Shown here piece by piece: positions 32,347 through 40,326 of a DNA stretch of 42,294 nucleotides (its first letter is position 1; each line of letters starts with the position of its first letter). The notes beneath the pieces are model-generated. The model was not told the DNA's origin. It saw only the letters and a program-made list of their open reading frames with translations, and searched no databases. A program made the position numbers and the translations under genes. Origin of the DNA: CAYMAT01 sp964388495 (GTDB lineage Bacteria; Patescibacteriota; Gracilibacteria; Peribacterales; Peribacteraceae); assembly GCA_964388495.1 (NCBI GenBank), contig CAYMAT010000003.1, forward strand, positions 1 through 42,294, read 5' to 3'.

Positions 32347-33204
32347 TCACCGTCCGCTGCCTCCTCCGTATACCTGGATGGCGGCGCTGAGGATTTTGGC
32401 CACCTCGGCCCTGTTCACGGCGTCATGGGGACGGAAATAGCCGGTCAGGTTGCCGGCAGCATCGGTATCGCCTGTGACCACACCGCTCTGGACTGCGGCA
32501 TAGATGGCGTTGGCGAAAAGAGTGGAATCACTCACATCCTTTAATTTCACGCCGGACGGCGGTACGTCACGGAGCGCCGCGCCAAAGGCCTGCAAAATGG
32601 TGACCGTCACCTCCGCGCGCGTGGCGGGACGCGTGATGTCCACGGTGCCGTCCGCGTACACGGCCAACTGCTCGGACTCCGCGCAGGCGATGTACTGTTC
32701 GGACCAGCGACCCGCGGCCTTGGGATTTTTTACTGTTCCCGGACAGGTTGCTTGCGAAAGCTGTGCCGCCAAAAAAGCCATTTTCGCCAGTTCTTCCAGT
32801 GTCACGTTGTTTGCAGGTCCGTAGAGTCCCGTGAAATTCCCCGCAGCGTCACGGTAGCCGGAGACAATCCCCCGCTCCGCCGCATCACGCACATACGGGC
32901 CAAACCACGCAGAGGACGGGACGTCCGTCAAAATGATCGTGCGTCCCGTAGAGGAAAACTGGACATAGGGAGATGCGATTGCCGGCGCTTCCGACATCGC
33001 TGTTCCGCTGCCGCTTACAGGAAACATTTCAGCACCGCCTTCCAGATCCACATCGGTCTGGTCCTGCTTGATCAAATGCAACTGCTGCTCAATCCAAGAA
33101 TTGATGGTCTCCGCGGAATCCGTCAGGCTCCATCCAGACGCCGCATGCGCGGGGGCGGCGGAAACCAGGAACAAAACGGACGCGGCAAGGAGGCGGCTCT
33201 TCAT
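32347..33204 (-). CDS. SLH-domain surface protein
   Basis: The 285-residue protein has a signal peptide (to about residue 22, AHAAS) and a linker (about 25-95). Three SLH repeats follow (about 96-150, 165-215, 225-285), recognisable from WFGPYVRDAAERGIVSGYRD, ITRPATRAEVTVTILQAFG and AVQSGVVTGDTDAAGNLTGY with FRPHDAVNRAEVAKIL. It is almost nothing but an SLH module, so it could be an anchor or a small S-layer component. An extended -10, TGGTATCAT, lies 8 nt before the ATG (33213-33221). Confidence 0.88.
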   Translation of the reverse strand: MKSRLLAASVLFLVSAAPAHAASGWSLTDSAETINSWIEQQLHLIKQDQTDVDLEGGAEMFPVSGSGTAMSEAPAIASPYVQFSSTGRTIILTDVPSSAWFGPYVRDAAERGIVSGYRDAAGNFTGLYGPANNVTLEELAKMAFLAAQLSQATCPGTVKNPKAAGRWSEQYIACAESEQLAVYADGTVDITRPATRAEVTVTILQAFGAALRDVPPSGVKLKDVSDSTLFANAIYAAVQSGVVTGDTDAAGNLTGYFRPHDAVNRAEVAKILSAAIQVYGGGSGR

Positions 33205-33232
33205 GGAAATGCATGATACCAGAACTTCGTAC

Positions 33233-33261
33233 TTGCGTGGTCACTCTCACTCCACTACTCT
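33233..33261 (+). promoter_or_regulatory. carB promoter
   Basis: TTGCGT (33233-33238), 17 nt, TACTCT (33256-33261), then 9 nt to ATG 33271. It is divergent from the SLH gene promoter, with only 11 nt between the elements. Confidence 0.55.
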
Positions 33262-33270
33262 CCCGCGGAC

Positions 33271-36200
33271 ATGGCGATGACGACAAGCGGCGGCCCCGAC
33301 CGGCCCACCACGGCCACGGGGAAGCAGTTTCTTTTGTCAGATGTCAAAACCATCCTGCTTTTGGGCTCGGGGGCTTTGAAAATCGGTGAAGCGGGCGAAT
33401 TCGACTACTCCGGAAGTCAGGCGATCAAGGCATTTAAGGAGGAAGGCAAGCGTGTGGTGCTCATCAACCCCAACATCGCCACCAACCAGACAAGCTGGGG
33501 CCTGGCGGACAGCGTCTACTTCCTGCCTGTGACGCCGGAATTTGTGGAACGCGTGATGGAGAAAGAGAAGCCGGAGGCGATTGCGCTCAGCTTTGGGGGA
33601 CAGACAGCGCTTAACTGCGGCGTAAAGCTGAATGATCTGGGCATTCTGGAAAAGCACGGCGTGCGCGTCCTTGGCACGCCCGTGGAGAGCATCCGCAAGA
33701 CCGAGGATCGCGCGCTCTTCAACGCGGAGCTGCGCAGCATTGGCGTGGACGTCCCCCGCTCCTTCGCTTGCGAATCCATTCCGGACTCCGTCCAGGCGGC
33801 AAAAGACATCGGCTATCCCGTCATTGTCCGCGCGGCGTTCGCCTTGGGCGGCAAGGGCAGCGGACGCGCCGCAAATGAGGATGAACTTCGCGATCTGCTT
33901 AAAGTCGCCTTCGTGGAAAGTCACCAGGTGCTGGTAGAAGAGGACCTGACGGGCTGGAAGGAAATCGAGTACGAGGTGGTGCGCGACTCGGCAGACAACT
34001 GCATCACCGTCTGCAACATGGAGAACGTGGATCCGCTGGGCATCCACACCGGAGAGTCCATTGTGGTAGCACCCAGCCAGACGCTGGACAACACGGAGTA
34101 CCAGATGCTCCGCAACATCGCACTCAAAGTGATCCGGCACCTCAAAATCGTGGGAGAGTGCAACATCCAGTACGCCCTGGACCCGCGCTCGCGCCGCTAC
34201 CGCGTGATTGAAGTGAATGCCCGTCTCAGCCGCAGCTCGGCACTGGCCAGCAAGGCGACGGGCTACCCGCTCGCGTTTGTGGCTGCCAAGCTCGCGCTTG
34301 GATACACGCTGCCAAACCTCCGCAACGCCATCACCAAGGTGACGTGCGCGGACTTTGAGCCGTCCCTGGACTACGTGGCCGTCAAAGTCCCCCGCTGGGA
34401 CCTGCAGAAGTTCCGCTTTGTGAGCGACCAGGTCACGAGTGAAATGAAATCCGTGGGCGAGGTGATGGCACTGGGCCGCACGTTTGAGGAGGCGATGCAG
34501 AAGGCCATGCGTATGCTCAATATCGGCGTGGACGGCCTGTATCCCGTGACCATGAACTTCAAGGATCTGGCCAAGGAAGTGAAGCGCCCCACCCCCCGCC
34601 GCATCTTCGCCGTGGCCAAGGCGCTGGAAGGCGAATGGTCTCCCGACGAAATCTCCATCGCCACGGGTATTGACCGCTGGTTCCTGCACGCCATAGAGCG
34701 CTGCGCCAAGACCGCGGACGCGCTGTTCAAAACCAAAGTGGAGGCGCTCAGCCCCCAGCTTTTGCGTCAGGCCAAGCGCCAGGGATTCTCGGATGTGGCG
34801 ATTGGCAAAATCCGCGAAGTACCTGCCGAGGACATCCGCACACAGCGTCTCCAGAGCAACATCACACCGGTAGTGAAACAGATCGATACATTGGGTGGCG
34901 AGTTCCCCGCCAAGACCAACTATCTCTACCTTTCGTACCACGGCACAGAAAACGACGTCACCTTTGACCCCCAGACCGCGCCCGCTTTTGTACTGGGCGG
35001 CGGACCGTACTCCATTGGTTCGTCCGTCGAGTTTGACTGGTGCTGCGTCCAGGCCGCGCACGAGTTGCAGCGGATGGGCTTTACCGTCTCCATGCTCAAC
35101 AGCAACCCGGAAACGGTAAGCACGGATTACGACGAATGCGACATCCTCTTCTTTGACGAGCTCACGGAGGAACGCGTCCGCGATATCGTGGATATTTTGC
35201 GCCCCAAGGGCGTGGTGGTCTCCATGGGCGGACAGATTCCCAACTCCCTCGCCAAAAAACTGGCCAAGGCGGGCATCAGCATCTTTGGAACGGATCCCGC
35301 AAATATTGACCGCGCAGAGGACCGTCACAAGTTCAGCAAGCTCCTGGATTCCCTGAACGTCCTGCAGCCCGCGTGGAAAGAGTTTTCGGAAATCAACTCT
35401 GCCAAAACCTTTGCGGAGGGCGTGGGGTACCCCGTCATCGTCCGCCCCAGCTACGTGCTCTCCGGCGCAGCCATGGCCGTGGTACACAGTAGCGACGACC
35501 TGGAGGCGTTCATCCAGCAGGCGACGCTCGTGAGCAAGGAGGCGCCGGTGGTCATCTCCAAGTTTGAACAGGGCGCAAAGGAAATTGAGTTTGACGGCGT
35601 GGCGCAGAACGGCGAGGTGCTGCTCTATGCTATATCCGAACACATCGAAAATGCCGGCGTGCACTCCGGTGACGCCACCATCGTGCTGCCTCCGCAACGC
35701 GTGAACCTGGCAACGCTCCGGCAGATCAAGGCGATAGGCAAGCAGATCGCGCAGGCACTGCAGATCAGCGGACCCTTCAATATCCAGATCCTTGCCAAGA
35801 ACAACAAGCTGAGTGTCATAGAGTGCAACCTCCGCGCCAGCCGCAGCTTCCCGTTTGCCAGCAAAGTGACGGGCGAGAATTTCGCCGTCTTGGCCACACA
35901 GGCGCTGCTCGGCAAAGCACCCACCAACAAGCGGTATCAGACACTGGACCTGGACGTGGTGGGGGTCAAAGCTGCGCAGTTCAGCTTCAGCCGCCTCAAG
36001 GGAGCCGACCCGCGCCTGGGCGTGGAAATGGCCAGCACGGGCGAGGTGGCGTGCTTTGGACAGAACGCCGAACAGGCATTGCTGCTTGCCCTGTTCGCTG
36101 TCGGTTTCCGCCTGCCGCAGAAAAACATCCTCGTCACCATCGGCAGTATTGAAGACAAGATCGACATGCTCCCCTCCCTCCAGCAGCTGTCACAGAAAGG

Positions 36201-36525
36201 CTTCTCCTTCTTCTGCACGCAGCGCACGCACGAGTTCCTCACGTCACGCGGCATCCCCTCCGTTCTTCTCCACAAAATTTCGGAACCCCGCAATCCCAAT
36301 ATCCGCGAATACCTGGAACAGCGCCGTGTGGATCTGGTCATCAATATCCCAACGCACCAGAGTTCCACGGAGCAGACGGACGGGTACTACATCCGCCGCA
36401 TCGCCACGGATCACGGCATCCCGCTCCTCACCAACGTCCAACTGTCAAAGCGCGTCATTGAGGCCATGCTGCAGGAAAAGCCCGCCGAGCTGCCCATCCT
36501 GGAATGGCCCAAACTCCTGGCATAA
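33271..36525 (+). CDS. carB: carbamoyl-phosphate synthase large subunit
   Basis: CarB makes carbamoyl phosphate from bicarbonate, ammonia and two ATP, feeding pyrimidine and arginine synthesis. The 1084 residues hold two ATP-grasp halves (about 22-410 and 560-940) and a C-terminal MGS-like allosteric domain (about 955-1084). The first half reads GSGALKIGEAGEFDYSGSQA, then INPNIATNQT, FGGQTALNCGVKL and NARLSRSSALASKATGYPLA. These match the Bacteroidota/eukaryotic type (compare human CPS1), not the common bacterial form with GQACEFDYSGTQA and NSNPATIMTD. No carA lies in the window, so the glutaminase partner must be elsewhere or absent. Confidence 0.95.
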   Translation: MAMTTSGGPDRPTTATGKQFLLSDVKTILLLGSGALKIGEAGEFDYSGSQAIKAFKEEGKRVVLINPNIATNQTSWGLADSVYFLPVTPEFVERVMEKEKPEAIALSFGGQTALNCGVKLNDLGILEKHGVRVLGTPVESIRKTEDRALFNAELRSIGVDVPRSFACESIPDSVQAAKDIGYPVIVRAAFALGGKGSGRAANEDELRDLLKVAFVESHQVLVEEDLTGWKEIEYEVVRDSADNCITVCNMENVDPLGIHTGESIVVAPSQTLDNTEYQMLRNIALKVIRHLKIVGECNIQYALDPRSRRYRVIEVNARLSRSSALASKATGYPLAFVAAKLALGYTLPNLRNAITKVTCADFEPSLDYVAVKVPRWDLQKFRFVSDQVTSEMKSVGEVMALGRTFEEAMQKAMRMLNIGVDGLYPVTMNFKDLAKEVKRPTPRRIFAVAKALEGEWSPDEISIATGIDRWFLHAIERCAKTADALFKTKVEALSPQLLRQAKRQGFSDVAIGKIREVPAEDIRTQRLQSNITPVVKQIDTLGGEFPAKTNYLYLSYHGTENDVTFDPQTAPAFVLGGGPYSIGSSVEFDWCCVQAAHELQRMGFTVSMLNSNPETVSTDYDECDILFFDELTEERVRDIVDILRPKGVVVSMGGQIPNSLAKKLAKAGISIFGTDPANIDRAEDRHKFSKLLDSLNVLQPAWKEFSEINSAKTFAEGVGYPVIVRPSYVLSGAAMAVVHSSDDLEAFIQQATLVSKEAPVVISKFEQGAKEIEFDGVAQNGEVLLYAISEHIENAGVHSGDATIVLPPQRVNLATLRQIKAIGKQIAQALQISGPFNIQILAKNNKLSVIECNLRASRSFPFASKVTGENFAVLATQALLGKAPTNKRYQTLDLDVVGVKAAQFSFSRLKGADPRLGVEMASTGEVACFGQNAEQALLLALFAVGFRLPQKNILVTIGSIEDKIDMLPSLQQLSQKGFSFFCTQRTHEFLTSRGIPSVLLHKISEPRNPNIREYLEQRRVDLVINIPTHQSSTEQTDGYYIRRIATDHGIPLLTNVQLSKRVIEAMLQEKPAELPILEWPKLLA

Positions 36526-36549
36526 CGCCCGGATACGCCTAAACCACGC

Positions 36550-36577
36550 TTGCCCCGGCCGTATTTCCGGCTACACT
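36550..36577 (+). promoter_or_regulatory. greA promoter
   Basis: TTGCCC (36550-36555), 16 nt, TACACT (36572-36577). The leader of about 15 nt is pyrimidine-rich (CCCGTTCCCCGTTTTTCT) with no Shine-Dalgarno sequence. Confidence 0.65.
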
Positions 36578-36598
36578 GTGCCCGTTCCCCGTTTTTCT

Positions 36599-37183
36599 AT
36601 GTCCGTCAACGACGACTTTGGCACCGATCCTTCCGAGACCCCTCTCCCCTCTTCTGGCGGAGATGACGACGGAACTGGTGATGATGATGGCCTTGGAGGT
36701 CCGGGATTTGATGATCAGACACTCGTCACGCGCGAGGGTCTCAAGAAACTGAAGGACGAACTGGAGCACCTCAAGACCGCTCGCCGCCAGGAAGTGGCCC
36801 AGCGTCTGCGTGAAGCCATCTCTTACGGAGACTTGTCCGAGAACTCCGAATACGAGGAGGCCAAAAACGAACAGGCTTTTGTGGAAGGACGCATTCTGGA
36901 ACTGGAACAGAAGATCAAGAACGCCAAGATCATCTCCGACAAAAAAGAGGTGAAGCACAAGGAGGTGGAAATCGGCTGCACCGTCGTTCTCCAGAACCTT
37001 ACGGACGGTGACGAGCCGGAGCGTTACACCATCGTGGGTTCCACGGAAGCAGACCCCTTGGAGCAGAAGATCAGCAACGAATCCCCCATCGGCAAGGCCG
37101 TACTGGGGAAAAAGCGCGGTGACAAAGTGGAAATCCACGCCCCCTCCGGTGTCCTGGAATACGAAGTCATGCAGGTCTCCTGA
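36599..37183 (+). CDS. greA: transcription elongation factor GreA with acidic N-terminal extension
   Basis: GreA rescues backtracked RNA polymerase by stimulating transcript cleavage. The GreA core is complete (about residues 40-194). It has LVTREGLKKLKDELEHLKTA, then the coiled-coil tip ISYGDLSENSEYEEAKNEQA with the essential Asp and Glu, and the C-terminal ESPIGKAVLGKKRGDKVEI. The protein has 194 residues where about 158 are usual. The extra N-terminal 40 residues are acidic and Gly-rich (GGDDDGTGDDDGLGG), probably disordered. The upstream open frame is carB antiphase DNA and is excluded. Confidence 0.95.
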   Translation: MSVNDDFGTDPSETPLPSSGGDDDGTGDDDGLGGPGFDDQTLVTREGLKKLKDELEHLKTARRQEVAQRLREAISYGDLSENSEYEEAKNEQAFVEGRILELEQKIKNAKIISDKKEVKHKEVEIGCTVVLQNLTDGDEPERYTIVGSTEADPLEQKISNESPIGKAVLGKKRGDKVEIHAPSGVLEYEVMQVS

Positions 37184-37204
37184 GCGCGTGGTACCATAAT
37201 GACC

Positions 37205-37612
37205 ATGGCTGATAGCGCTACTCCGCCGCAGGGACAGGGGGCAACATCCCCGCAGGATTTGCAGGTACCCGCCGAGGTTGCGCAGAAATTCGGCGAACTT
37301 GTCACCATGATCCAAGCCTCAGAAAGCATGAATGCGGAGGAGCGCCAGTATTGGGTGAACATCCTGCCGGTCATGACGCCGGATCAGATCAAGAGTCTGC
37401 GGGATATTTTGGAAAACGAGCGCAAGCAGCTGGCCGCCATTGACACTAAATACAGCAAGGAGCTGGACAAGGCTGGTCAGGAGGAGGTTATCAAGCGCAC
37501 TGCCCAGGAACGCAAAGAGCGTCGCCAAAAGCGATCGACGACCGAGGCGTCTCACCGTGAGCAGGAAGAAAAAACCGCCGACAGCCTCCTGGACCAAATC
37601 CAAAGTCTCTGA
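37205..37612 (+). CDS. small helical protein, unknown
   Basis: The 135-residue protein has a Pro/Gln-rich start, a predicted helical middle (VAQKFGELVTMIQ, ERQYWVNILPVMTPDQIKSL) and a highly charged, probably coiled-coil C-terminal half (LENERKQLAAIDTKYSKEL and RKERRQKRSTTEASHREQ). There is no membrane helix, so it is likely cytoplasmic. No family is recognised. ATG 37205 is preferred to ATG 37199, since an extended -10 (TGGTACCAT, ending 37197) lies 7 nt before it. It follows greA by 21 nt and its stop abuts that of holA. Confidence 0.65.
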   Translation: MADSATPPQGQGATSPQDLQVPAEVAQKFGELVTMIQASESMNAEERQYWVNILPVMTPDQIKSLRDILENERKQLAAIDTKYSKELDKAGQEEVIKRTAQERKERRQKRSTTEASHREQEEKTADSLLDQIQSL

Positions 37613-38578
37613 CTACGGCGTTTTCAGCGAACAGAGATCCACCACCAGCGTGTCTATGAGCGCCAAGAGCTCCTGAGGCGCTTCTCCCGTGGAACGGTAT
37701 CCGCCGGTTTTGAGCAAGCGCTCAGCCTCCGCCGCGCGGCGGTGGATTGTCCGCAGGCCCTGCAATGACCCTTTGCCAGCGAGCGCTTGCAGCGTCCGTA
37801 CACTGGGAAAGGGCACCTGGGTGAGACTTGCCACTTTGGCAGGCTGCGAGTGCCCCTCCTCCAAGGCCAGCACCACGGAGGTCAGGCTCCGCAGAATCCA
37901 GATGAGAATGCTCCACAGGGAAAAGGGGTCTTCCCCCTGGCGCAGAAGGCTTTGGATGTAGCCCAGCGCCCCCTTGCGGTCCCCGGCGGCAATAAGTGAA
38001 CTCAGCTTCCAGATTTCCTGCTCGCCCGCGGGGAGCACGACACTCATAACCGTGTCCGCATTCACGGGCTGGGGCAGAAGGGATAATTTTTCCAGCTCTT
38101 GCAGAAGCACGCTCTGGTTTTCACCCACCAATGCCAACAGGGCAGACCGTGCGGGGGGCTCCAGCTGCAGCTGCAGACGGGATGATTCCGACGTCAGCCA
38201 TTGTTCCAGTTGCTTGGGACTAAGTAAGGGAAACTCTTTGATAGCCACGGATTCCAAAATCATTTTGGTCGATGCCCATCGTTTGTCAGGCTTGGGATCC
38301 GCAAGAACGAGGATGACGGAAGGATGAACGGAGTGTAAAAAGACCTCCGTTTCCTCCTTGGACAGCTTGGGGATCCCCCTCAGGAGCACCAAACGTTTCT
38401 CGGCGATAAAGGGGGCAGTGCTCACCTCATCCAAAAGCTCCCGCAGCTTTAATTTATCGCCCTGAAGGATACTGACGTTCTCCGCACCGTGTTTAACGCG
38501 AAATTCGGTGATCCAGCGCTGTTTTTCCGCATCCAAGCTGTAGGTATTCTCCCCCGTAAATAGAAAGACATTCGCCAT
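37613..38578 (-). CDS. holA: DNA polymerase III delta subunit
   Basis: HolA is the wrench of the clamp loader that opens the beta sliding clamp. The 321-residue length fits. The N-terminal domain shows VFLFTGENTYSLDAEKQRW, then FIAEKRLVLLRGIPKLSKEE (the beta-binding region of domain I), and RRWASTK-like KRWASTKMILES. The middle and C-terminal domains show ELEKLSLLPQPVNADTVMSV and AAGDRKGALGYIQSLLRQGEDPFSLW, the strongest family signature. The ATG lies 7 nt after a TACACT -10. Confidence 0.88.
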   Translation of the reverse strand: MANVFLFTGENTYSLDAEKQRWITEFRVKHGAENVSILQGDKLKLRELLDEVSTAPFIAEKRLVLLRGIPKLSKEETEVFLHSVHPSVILVLADPKPDKRWASTKMILESVAIKEFPLLSPKQLEQWLTSESSRLQLQLEPPARSALLALVGENQSVLLQELEKLSLLPQPVNADTVMSVVLPAGEQEIWKLSSLIAAGDRKGALGYIQSLLRQGEDPFSLWSILIWILRSLTSVVLALEEGHSQPAKVASLTQVPFPSVRTLQALAGKGSLQGLRTIHRRAAEAERLLKTGGYRSTGEAPQELLALIDTLVVDLCSLKTP

Positions 38579-38585
38579 ACGACGC

Positions 38586-38613
38586 AGTGTACGCCGGATA
38601 GAGTTTTTTTGAA
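38586..38613 (-). promoter_or_regulatory. holA promoter, leaderless spacing
   Basis: On the minus strand TTCAAA (38608-38613), 16 nt, TACACT (38586-38591), 7 nt to the ATG at 38578. Confidence 0.55.
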
Positions 38614-38645
38614 CATATTCCCATGTAGAGTCAACTTTCCATGAA

Positions 38646-38674
38646 TTGAGGAAAGTGGTGAAAAAGGCTATACT
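38646..38674 (+). promoter_or_regulatory. promoter of the dockerin-cohesin-cupredoxin operon
   Basis: TTGAGG (38646-38651), 17 nt, TATACT (38669-38674), 10 nt to ATG 38685. An earlier in-frame start at 38646 lies inside the -35 and is therefore rejected. Confidence 0.65.
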
Positions 38675-38684
38675 GATCAGATTT

Positions 38685-39023
38685 ATGCGTAGATTTTCTC
38701 TCCCCCGTTTTACCCTTCAGCACCTGGCACTCGGGGCCGTGTGCAGTATCGGCGCATTCGCCATCGGCATGGAGACCGCCGGCAACGTCAACCCCTTCGG
38801 ACACAGCGAGGCGGCTTTGGACATGCAGATGGGCGTGGTGATGCACGGGGACGTGAACGGTGACCACGTTTTGGACAGCAAAGATGCCACCCTTCTTCTG
38901 GAATTCGCCCAGGGACTGGAAACGCCCACCATGGAACAGATCCATATGGGGGACACGGACGGGGACGGGGCACTGACGGAAAAAGACGTCCTTCGCGTAC
39001 TGCATTATCTCTCCAACCGCTGA
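38685..39023 (+). CDS. membrane-anchored dockerin protein
   Basis: This 112-residue protein has a basic start (MRRFSLPRF), a hydrophobic segment (about 14-30) that is either a signal anchor or signal peptide, and a C-terminal dockerin. The dockerin has two calcium-loop repeats of about 22 residues. The first is GDVNGDHVLDSKDATLLLEF, with ligands Asp56, Asn58, Asp60, Asp64 and Asp67. The second is GDTDGDGALTEKDVLRVLHY, with Asp90, Asp92, Asp94, Thr98 and Asp101. Dockerins bind cohesins, and a cohesin-like protein is encoded one nucleotide downstream. Here the dockerin is not attached to any enzyme, so the protein may itself be a docking or anchoring unit. Confidence 0.85.
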   Translation: MRRFSLPRFTLQHLALGAVCSIGAFAIGMETAGNVNPFGHSEAALDMQMGVVMHGDVNGDHVLDSKDATLLLEFAQGLETPTMEQIHMGDTDGDGALTEKDVLRVLHYLSNR

Positions 39024-39024
39024 G

Positions 39025-40326
39025 ATGTATCGCTCTATCGCCTTTCCGGCTTTTGCGCTGGCACTGCTGCTCACCCCTTCAGCGGCAACGCTTCAGGAAG
39101 CGCCTGTCTCCGCCTCCCTGGAACTCAGTCCGCATTGCGAGGAGGAAGACATTGTGCAGTGCCCCACGTTTGAAACTGCCAGCCCCGTCTCGTTGCAGAC
39201 TCCGGTGTACAAACCGGGGGATACCGTGGATCTGGATCTCGTTCTGGTGAACCCCAATTTTGAATCGGTGCAGTCGTACCGCGTCTGGATATCCTATGAT
39301 ACGTCCGTTCTGAAAGGCGTGAAGGTTGCGGCAAACGAAAAGACCTTTCCCATTACCACGCCGGGGGAAGTGGACTTTGACGCCCAGGAGGGCAGCGCCA
39401 AGATTGCCGCAACAAGCACGGAGGGCCTGGAACCGCATGACCCCCTCATCCGGCTTGGACGCATAACATTCACCGTGCTTCCCGGCGCCAAAAGCGGTTC
39501 TACTCCGCTGGCATTCTATGACGTGCAGAACACCACGGAAGGGCACACCTACGTGACGGCAGTCTCATCCGGTACACAGAGCATCACAGCGCAACAGCTG
39601 GGCTCCCTCCTTGTGCGCGTGGGTGGATCGGCAGCTGCCGTGTCCTCTGCGCCGGCCGACTCCGGGATATCCAGTTCGTCTGCACACGTACAATCATCGG
39701 TAACTTCGTCTTCCGTTTCGTCTGCTGCGGTTTTGCCTGCTGCGCCTGCAGCGGCGTCAGGGACAGTCATTCCCGGCAATGCTGCGGCACAGAGCGTCTT
39801 TACCCTGCTGCAGATCCAGGGCGTACGGATCGGCACTAACCAAGACACTATTGCCGTCACCTGGGATACGCTGGGGCATCCACGCCTGCAGGGTTACAGC
39901 GTGTATTACGGGAATGCGGCCGGGCAGTACCTGCACCGCAAAAGCGTTTCCGTGGCATCCCGCGGCATCATCATTGATAGCCTCACACCCGGCAAGACGT
40001 ACTACGTTGCCGTCCGCGGCGTGGACGACGCAGGGGAGGAAACGGTCTACAGTTCCGAAGTTTCCGTGGAAGTAGGCAATCCTTCGTCTTCCACATCCCC
40101 TCTCAAAGACGCCATCACATCCATTGCTGCCGAACAAAACAGCAGGCCTATGGAAACCGTTGCCCCCCAGCATCCCCTGGCGGGATCCGCGGTAACACCT
40201 GCGGCCAAAACCGTTCCGGGAGAAACCGGTACGGCATCCTCCCTCGCCCTTCTTTTACTTGTATCCGCTGCCATCGGCACGCTCCTGGCCTTCCGCCGGC
40301 AGTGGATTGCCGTCACTGACGCATGA
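39025..40326 (+). CDS. surface protein with cohesin-like and FN3 domains
   Basis: A 433-residue secreted protein: signal peptide (to about 21), a cohesin-like domain (about 55-195), a Ser/Ala-rich linker (about 200-255), a fibronectin type III domain (about 262-350) and a C-terminal hydrophobic helix with a basic end (about 405-425). The cohesin-like part shows YKPGDTVDLDLVLVNPNFES, YRVWISYDTSVLKGVKV and LIRLGRITFTVLPGAKSGST, the usual beta-sandwich pattern of type I/II cohesins. FN3 shows LQGYSVYYGNAAG and LTPGKTYYVAVRGVDDAGEE. The tail VPGETGTASSLALLLL...FRRQW resembles a sortase sorting signal. It starts 1 nt after the dockerin stop. Confidence 0.82.
   Translation: MYRSIAFPAFALALLLTPSAATLQEAPVSASLELSPHCEEEDIVQCPTFETASPVSLQTPVYKPGDTVDLDLVLVNPNFESVQSYRVWISYDTSVLKGVKVAANEKTFPITTPGEVDFDAQEGSAKIAATSTEGLEPHDPLIRLGRITFTVLPGAKSGSTPLAFYDVQNTTEGHTYVTAVSSGTQSITAQQLGSLLVRVGGSAAAVSSAPADSGISSSSAHVQSSVTSSSVSSAAVLPAAPAAASGTVIPGNAAAQSVFTLLQIQGVRIGTNQDTIAVTWDTLGHPRLQGYSVYYGNAAGQYLHRKSVSVASRGIIIDSLTPGKTYYVAVRGVDDAGEETVYSSEVSVEVGNPSSSTSPLKDAITSIAAEQNSRPMETVAPQHPLAGSAVTPAAKTVPGETGTASSLALLLLVSAAIGTLLAFRRQWIAVTDA

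Noticed and set aside
33337..35697. A 786-codon open frame on the minus strand across carB
   Set aside because: It is the antisense shadow of a GC-rich conserved gene; its translation is rich in His/Arg/Val with no recognisable domain.
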